From NCBI GenBank assembly GCA_937967325.1, contig CALBSQ010000061.1, positions 1 to 26,267 of the forward strand: a DNA stretch of 26,267 bases, in the 5' to 3' direction. The position numbers and the translations under genes are program-made. The DNA is from an uncultured Chloroflexota bacterium. GTDB lineage: Bacteria; Chloroflexota; UBA4733. Shown one piece after another: positions 22,988 through 26,267 of the stretch (within the stretch, counting starts at the first letter, position 1; each line of letters starts with the position of its first letter). Below the pieces are notes generated by a model. That model did no database searches, was not told where the DNA came from, and worked only from the letters and a program-made list of their open reading frames with translations.

Positions 22988-23197
22988 GTGGATTCCCGCG
23001 GTCGCGCGACGCCTGGCAACGCTGCTCGATTCCCAAGGGCCGGACTGATCTGTTTTCGCTGTGACGATGCCAGCGCACTTCGACGCGCTCAAGACCTCAT
23101 CGACGCCATTGAGAGTGAATACCAGCATGTCCAGCGCCTCTCTGACCCGCGACTCATCGTTGAGATCACGGAGACGGCCAGGCAGACCGTGCGCTAG
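22948..23197 (+). pseudogene. Decayed DUF5615 (PIN-like) toxin gene, two frames
   Basis: ATG 22948 begins MHFLMDEDADARV, which resembles the DUF5615 start (M-x-FLxDEDxxxxV, with the first metal-binding acids). This frame stops after 38 residues at 23064. In another frame, 23035-23197 gives RAGLICFRCDDASALRRAQDLIDAIE and ends LIVEITETARQTVR, like the C-terminal half of the family (G-I-I-x-x-R followed by a helix and a terminal V-R). The middle, including the expected GHD and DxDF motifs, is missing. An internal deletion with frameshift is the simplest reading. Only the order and two short matches support this. Confidence 0.45.
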
Positions 23198-23453
23198 GGA
23201 CGGCCGGCCTTCGTTTGCCTTGGCTGATGCGCCAGACGTTACGGTTGCTCCAGGCTTTCGGCAAGTTTGCGGCATACCAGAGCTTGGATTCACCCGGGTG
23301 AGAAGGTACGATGCCGCTTGCTATTACTGTGAGCCCGCCTCCGCTCGCCAGCGTCGAGGGCGAATGGGAGGCACAGGTGCGCTACCTGCCGCTGCGCTAG
23401 CGGGTCAGTCGCCTTGTCCGTTGACGCAACGACTTCACCCTGCGGCGTCGGCT

Positions 23454-23491
23454 CCCCTCTCCAGCGGAGCTGGGGAGGGGCCGGGGGTGGG
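23454..23491. repeat. Palindromic repeat copy 2, just after the ftsH stop
   Basis: CCCCTCTCCAGC (23454-23465), loop GGA, GCTGGGGAGGGG (23469-23480) forms a 12-bp stem with one T-G pair. Read on the reverse strand, 23491 down to 23449 gives CCCCACCCCCGGCCCCTC followed by the stem and GAGGGGAGCCG, closely matching 3166-3206 of copy 1. The stem starts about 14 nt beyond the stop of the reverse-strand ftsH gene, so it may also end that transcript. The remaining gap 23198-23453 shows only a 29-codon open frame (23310-23399) that I cannot identify. Confidence 0.7.
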
Positions 23492-23493
23492 GC

Positions 23494-25410
23494 CTACTCC
23501 CCGCCCGCCTCCACGGCGACCGACTCCGGCAACGGCAGTGCCGGCTCCTGCATGTCCAGGCGCGGCGGGACGTTGCTTGGCTCGAGGAGCTGTTCCAGCT
23601 CCCGTCCGTCCAGTGTCTCTTGCTCCAGGAGCGCGTTGGCGAGCTGGTCGAGCTGAGCACGGTGGGCGCGCAGGAGGTGTTCGGTCTGGGCGTAGAGGTC
23701 TTCCACGATGCGGCGCATCTCGTCATCGATGATGGCGGCGGTCTTCTCGCTGAAGTCACGTGGCTGGGCCAGCTCGCGGCCCAGGAAGACGTGCTCCTCG
23801 CCCACGCTGTAGGCCAGCCGGCCGACTTTGTCGCTCATCCCCCAGCGCGCCACCATCTGGCGGGCTAGCTTGGTCACGTTGGTGAGGTCGTTCTCGGCGC
23901 CGGAGCTGGGGACGCCAAAGACGATTTCTTCTGCCAAACGGCCGCCCAGCATCACCGCCATACGCGACAGCAGGTAGTCCTCCGGATAGTTGTGCCGGTC
24001 GTCCAGCGGCATCTGCAAGGTGACGCCGAGCGCCTGCCCGTGCGGTACGATGCTCACCTTGTGGACGGGATCGGCCTTCGGCAGAAGCATGGCGACGAGG
24101 GCGTGGCCACCCTCGTGGTAGGCGACCAGCCGTCGCTCGTGCTGGTCCATCAGCATCTTGCGCTCCGGCCCGATCAGCACCTTATCCGTGGCCATCTCGA
24201 AGTCGTGCATGGTGACAGAATCGGCGTCACGTCGCGCCGCGATAATCGCCGCCTCGTTGACCAGGTTGGCGAGGTCGGCGCCGACCAGCCCCGGAGTAGA
24301 GCGCGCCAGCACGTTCATGTCGACATCCAGCGCCAGAGGCACCTTGCGCGTGTGGATCTTCAGGATCAGCACACGACCCTCGCGGTCGGGACGGTCCAGC
24401 GTCACGGTTCGGTCGAAGCGACCGGGCCGCAGGAGCGCCGGGTCGAGCACATCCGGCCGGTTGGTCGCGGCCATCACGACCACGGCCAGGCGCGGGTCGA
24501 AGCCATCCATCTCCACCAGGAGCTGGTTCAGCGTCTGCTCCCGCTCGTCGTGCCCGCCGCCCAGCCCCGCGCCGCGCTGCCGGCCCACCGCGTCCAGCTC
24601 ATCGAGGAAGATGATCGACGGCGCGCTGGCTTTCGCCTTGTTGAACAGGTCGCGCACCCGGCTGGCGCCGACACCGACCAGCATCTCCACGAACTCCGAA
24701 CCGGACAGGCTGAAGAAGGGCACCCGCGCTTCGCCGGCCACCGCCTTGGCCAGCAGCGTCTTCCCCGTGCCCGGGGAACCCGCCAGCAGAATCCCCTTGG
24801 GCATCTTGCCGCCCAGCCGCTCGAACTTGTGCGGGTCGCGCAAGAACTCCACGATCTCCAGGAGCTCCTGCTTGGCAGTGTCGACGCCCGCCACGTCGTC
24901 GAACGTCACGTCCGGACGCTCCTTGGTGTAGAGGCGCGCCCGCGCCTGCCCGAAACTGAAGATCTGATCCTGGCCGGCGCCGATTCGGCGCGACATAAAG
25001 TACATGAGGCCAACCAGGAACAGGAGAGGCAGCACGGAGGCGGCGATGGTGATCAGCCAGTTATTGCCGTTCGTCGGCGGCTTCACCGTCACCTGAACAT
25101 TCTTCTCCCGCAGCAACGGCAGCAAGCTGGGATCGCCGATCTCGGGGACGGTGGTGGAGAAGTCCGTTGCCTTGGTCGAGCTGTTCGGGACGGAGATCGC
25201 CGATTTGAGCGTACCAGTGACCGAGTAGTCCTGGAGCGTGACCTGGACGACGTTGCCGGCCTGCACCTGGCTTTGGAACTCACTATAGGGTATCTGTACC
25301 GTGCCGCGGTTGGCGCCGTTGATGTACAACGCGGCCACGTTACATGCGAGGAAGAGGACCGCGATCACCAGCCAGACGCGCCAGCCTGATACGATCGACC
25401 GCGGATTCAC
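23494..25410 (-). CDS. ftsH: ATP-dependent zinc metalloprotease FtsH
   Basis: The 638-aa protein has two membrane segments (about 10-30 and 118-139) around an extracytoplasmic domain (PYSEFQSQVQAGNV onward), then the AAA+ module. The module shows Walker A GSPGTGKT (211-218), Walker B IIFLDE (266-271) with ELDAVGRQRGAG, and the second region of homology NRPDVLDPALLRPGRFDR. The C-terminal protease has zinc motif HEGGH (432-436) and a likely third ligand D508 (GAENDL). FtsH hexamers degrade membrane and regulatory proteins. Small deviations are Ser for Pro in Walker A and Leu for Ile in IDEIDA. GTG 25410 is chosen because GGAGG lies 7 nt upstream and VNPRSIVSGWRVW matches family starts. It is divergent from the DUF4337 gene. 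Confidence 0.95.
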   Translation of the reverse strand: MNPRSIVSGWRVWLVIAVLFLACNVAALYINGANRGTVQIPYSEFQSQVQAGNVVQVTLQDYSVTGTLKSAISVPNSSTKATDFSTTVPEIGDPSLLPLLREKNVQVTVKPPTNGNNWLITIAASVLPLLFLVGLMYFMSRRIGAGQDQIFSFGQARARLYTKERPDVTFDDVAGVDTAKQELLEIVEFLRDPHKFERLGGKMPKGILLAGSPGTGKTLLAKAVAGEARVPFFSLSGSEFVEMLVGVGASRVRDLFNKAKASAPSIIFLDELDAVGRQRGAGLGGGHDEREQTLNQLLVEMDGFDPRLAVVVMAATNRPDVLDPALLRPGRFDRTVTLDRPDREGRVLILKIHTRKVPLALDVDMNVLARSTPGLVGADLANLVNEAAIIAARRDADSVTMHDFEMATDKVLIGPERKMLMDQHERRLVAYHEGGHALVAMLLPKADPVHKVSIVPHGQALGVTLQMPLDDRHNYPEDYLLSRMAVMLGGRLAEEIVFGVPSSGAENDLTNVTKLARQMVARWGMSDKVGRLAYSVGEEHVFLGRELAQPRDFSEKTAAIIDDEMRRIVEDLYAQTEHLLRAHRAQLDQLANALLEQETLDGRELEQLLEPSNVPPRLDMQEPALPLPESVAVEAGGE

Positions 25411-25599
25411 ACGACCCCCTCCACTTTGACGGCGCGGCAACCAGCACTATGCCGCCACGTTCGAGCGTAACACACCGCGTCGCCAAGCTCCCTCTCATCG
25501 ATACATGGCGCGTGCCGGGACCTCTCCCCCGGCACGCGTTACCATGCCTCCGTCACCTCACCAATTGTGCGCGAGGAGGATGCGGGAGGGAACACGCCG

Positions 25600-26253
25600 A
25601 TGTCCGACGAGAGCGAAGTCCCCGTTGAGACGCTGCAAGAAAAGATCGACGACATCCACGAGGAGCTGACCGATCTCGAGCACAAAGGGAAAGAGGCCGC
25701 AATACGGGCCAGAGACGCCTCATGGATCACCTACCTGGCAGTGACGACGGCGCTGATGGCGGTACTGGCGGCGATCAGCTCGCTCCTTTCCGGCCAGGCC
25801 GCCGACGATGCTCTGCTCAAGGCCAATGACGCTGTCTACTACGAGACGATCGCGGTGGACCGTTGGGCCGAGTTCCAAGCCGACAGCATCAAGGCGGTAC
25901 AGGAAACGACCAACGCCGCCGTGCTGACCCAGCTCCACGCGCCGGCCGGCGCTGTCGACGCGGCCAACGCGGAGGCTGCTCGCCGGAAGGCCAACCAGGC
26001 CACGGATCAAGCAGCGGCGACAAAGGCGGAACAGCAGCGCGACGAGGCTCGCGGCGAGAGCAATGCGCAGTCGCAGCATCGCGAGCGCTTCGCCTTCGCC
26101 GTCACCCTCTTCCAGGTCGGCATCGGCCTCTCGGCCGTCTCGGCGCTGGTCCGATTGCGCCCACTGTGGTACCTCAGTCTGGTCGGAGCGGCTGGCGGCA
26201 TCATTCTGCTCGCCAGTGGCTTCTTGCCGGTGTCGGTCCACGCGGTGCCATGA
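25600..26253 (+). CDS. DUF4337 family membrane protein
   Basis: The 217-aa protein has an acidic, helical N-terminus (ETLQEKIDDIHEELTDLEHKGKEAA), a first membrane helix (YLAVTTALMAVLAAISSLL, about 45-63) followed by SGQAADDALLKANDAVYYE, and a coiled-coil-like middle rich in Ala, Lys, Glu and Gln. The C-terminal pair of membrane helices is FAFAVTLFQVGIGLSAVSALV and WYLSLVGAAGGIILLASGFL. The order of helix, Trp/Gln-containing segment (DRWAEFQADSIKA) and two final helices is that of DUF4337, whose function is unknown. ATG 25600 has GGGAGG about 10 nt upstream; a GTG at 25567 in the same frame is possible. It is divergent from ftsH (189 bp gap). Confidence 0.8.
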   Translation: MSDESEVPVETLQEKIDDIHEELTDLEHKGKEAAIRARDASWITYLAVTTALMAVLAAISSLLSGQAADDALLKANDAVYYETIAVDRWAEFQADSIKAVQETTNAAVLTQLHAPAGAVDAANAEAARRKANQATDQAAATKAEQQRDEARGESNAQSQHRERFAFAVTLFQVGIGLSAVSALVRLRPLWYLSLVGAAGGIILLASGFLPVSVHAVP

Positions 26254-26267
26254 CCACCTCACCCCCT

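Noticed and set aside
23310..23399. A 29-codon frame preceded by AGAAGG
   Set aside because: The product (ending VRYLPLR) resembles nothing I know, and it sits in a decayed region; too weak to call a gene.
23992..25389. A 465-codon forward-strand open frame
   Set aside because: Antisense to the ftsH AAA+ domain. The product is rich in His, Gln and Arg with no family pattern.
1..26267. tRNA, rRNA, CRISPR arrays and transposase genes
   Set aside because: No cloverleaf, rRNA-like segment, regularly spaced direct repeats or transposase motif was seen by eye on either strand.

Overview
The window is a high-GC bacterial chromosome segment with frequent GTG starts, purine-rich Shine-Dalgarno sites, short intergenic gaps and several GC-rich palindromic intergenic repeats. 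Gene content (Uma2 nuclease, PIN-type toxin-antitoxin genes, a twin-arginine-type sugar-binding lipoprotein, many sugar-acid enzymes, a decayed DUF559 gene) fits a Chloroflexota bacterium, possibly of the Thermomicrobia. That placement is inference; there is no rRNA or marker phylogeny in the window.

Layout. 1-239: start of an MFS transporter leaving the window on the left. 240-640: non-coding, with a 135-bp inverted-repeat element. 641-3061: a Gfo/Idh/MocA oxidoreductase followed closely by a Bcr/CflA drug-efflux MFS protein. 3062-3335: a palindromic MITE-like repeat. 3336-8745: a divergent carbohydrate module. A 647-aa protein of unknown function, probably an alpha/alpha-barrel carbohydrate-active enzyme, lies on the minus strand. 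Opposite it is an ABC sugar importer (binding lipoprotein and two permeases, no ATPase). A perfect 19-bp dyad sits in the shared promoter region. 8917-10378: an M28 metallopeptidase behind a small WDSYGA protein. 10683-11564: a two-domain acetyltransferase. 11587-12314: a VapBC-like pair. 12616-13215: a Uma2 nuclease.

13560-21131 is mainly a sugar-acid catabolic region. A DapA-family aldolase and a galactonate-dehydratase-like enolase are divergent, which together would give a dehydratase/aldolase route to pyruvate. They are followed by a tandem-domain SDR, an orphan DNA methyltransferase, a second and unusually long enolase-superfamily enzyme, and a medium-chain dehydrogenase. 21294-23197 is a decaying accessory patch: a TfoX-N domain protein, an AbrB-type antitoxin joined by a 4-nt overlap to a sugar isomerase missing its N-terminal half, a frameshifted DUF559 gene, and remnants that look like a DUF433-DUF5615 toxin-antitoxin pair. 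23494-25410 is FtsH, divergent from a DUF4337 membrane protein (25600-26253).

The most promising undescribed material is (i) the unknown 647-aa protein with its importer and shared operator, (ii) the sugar-acid cluster with the long enolase and the SDR-SDR fusion, and (iii) the repeat families, one of which occurs twice in opposite orientation.
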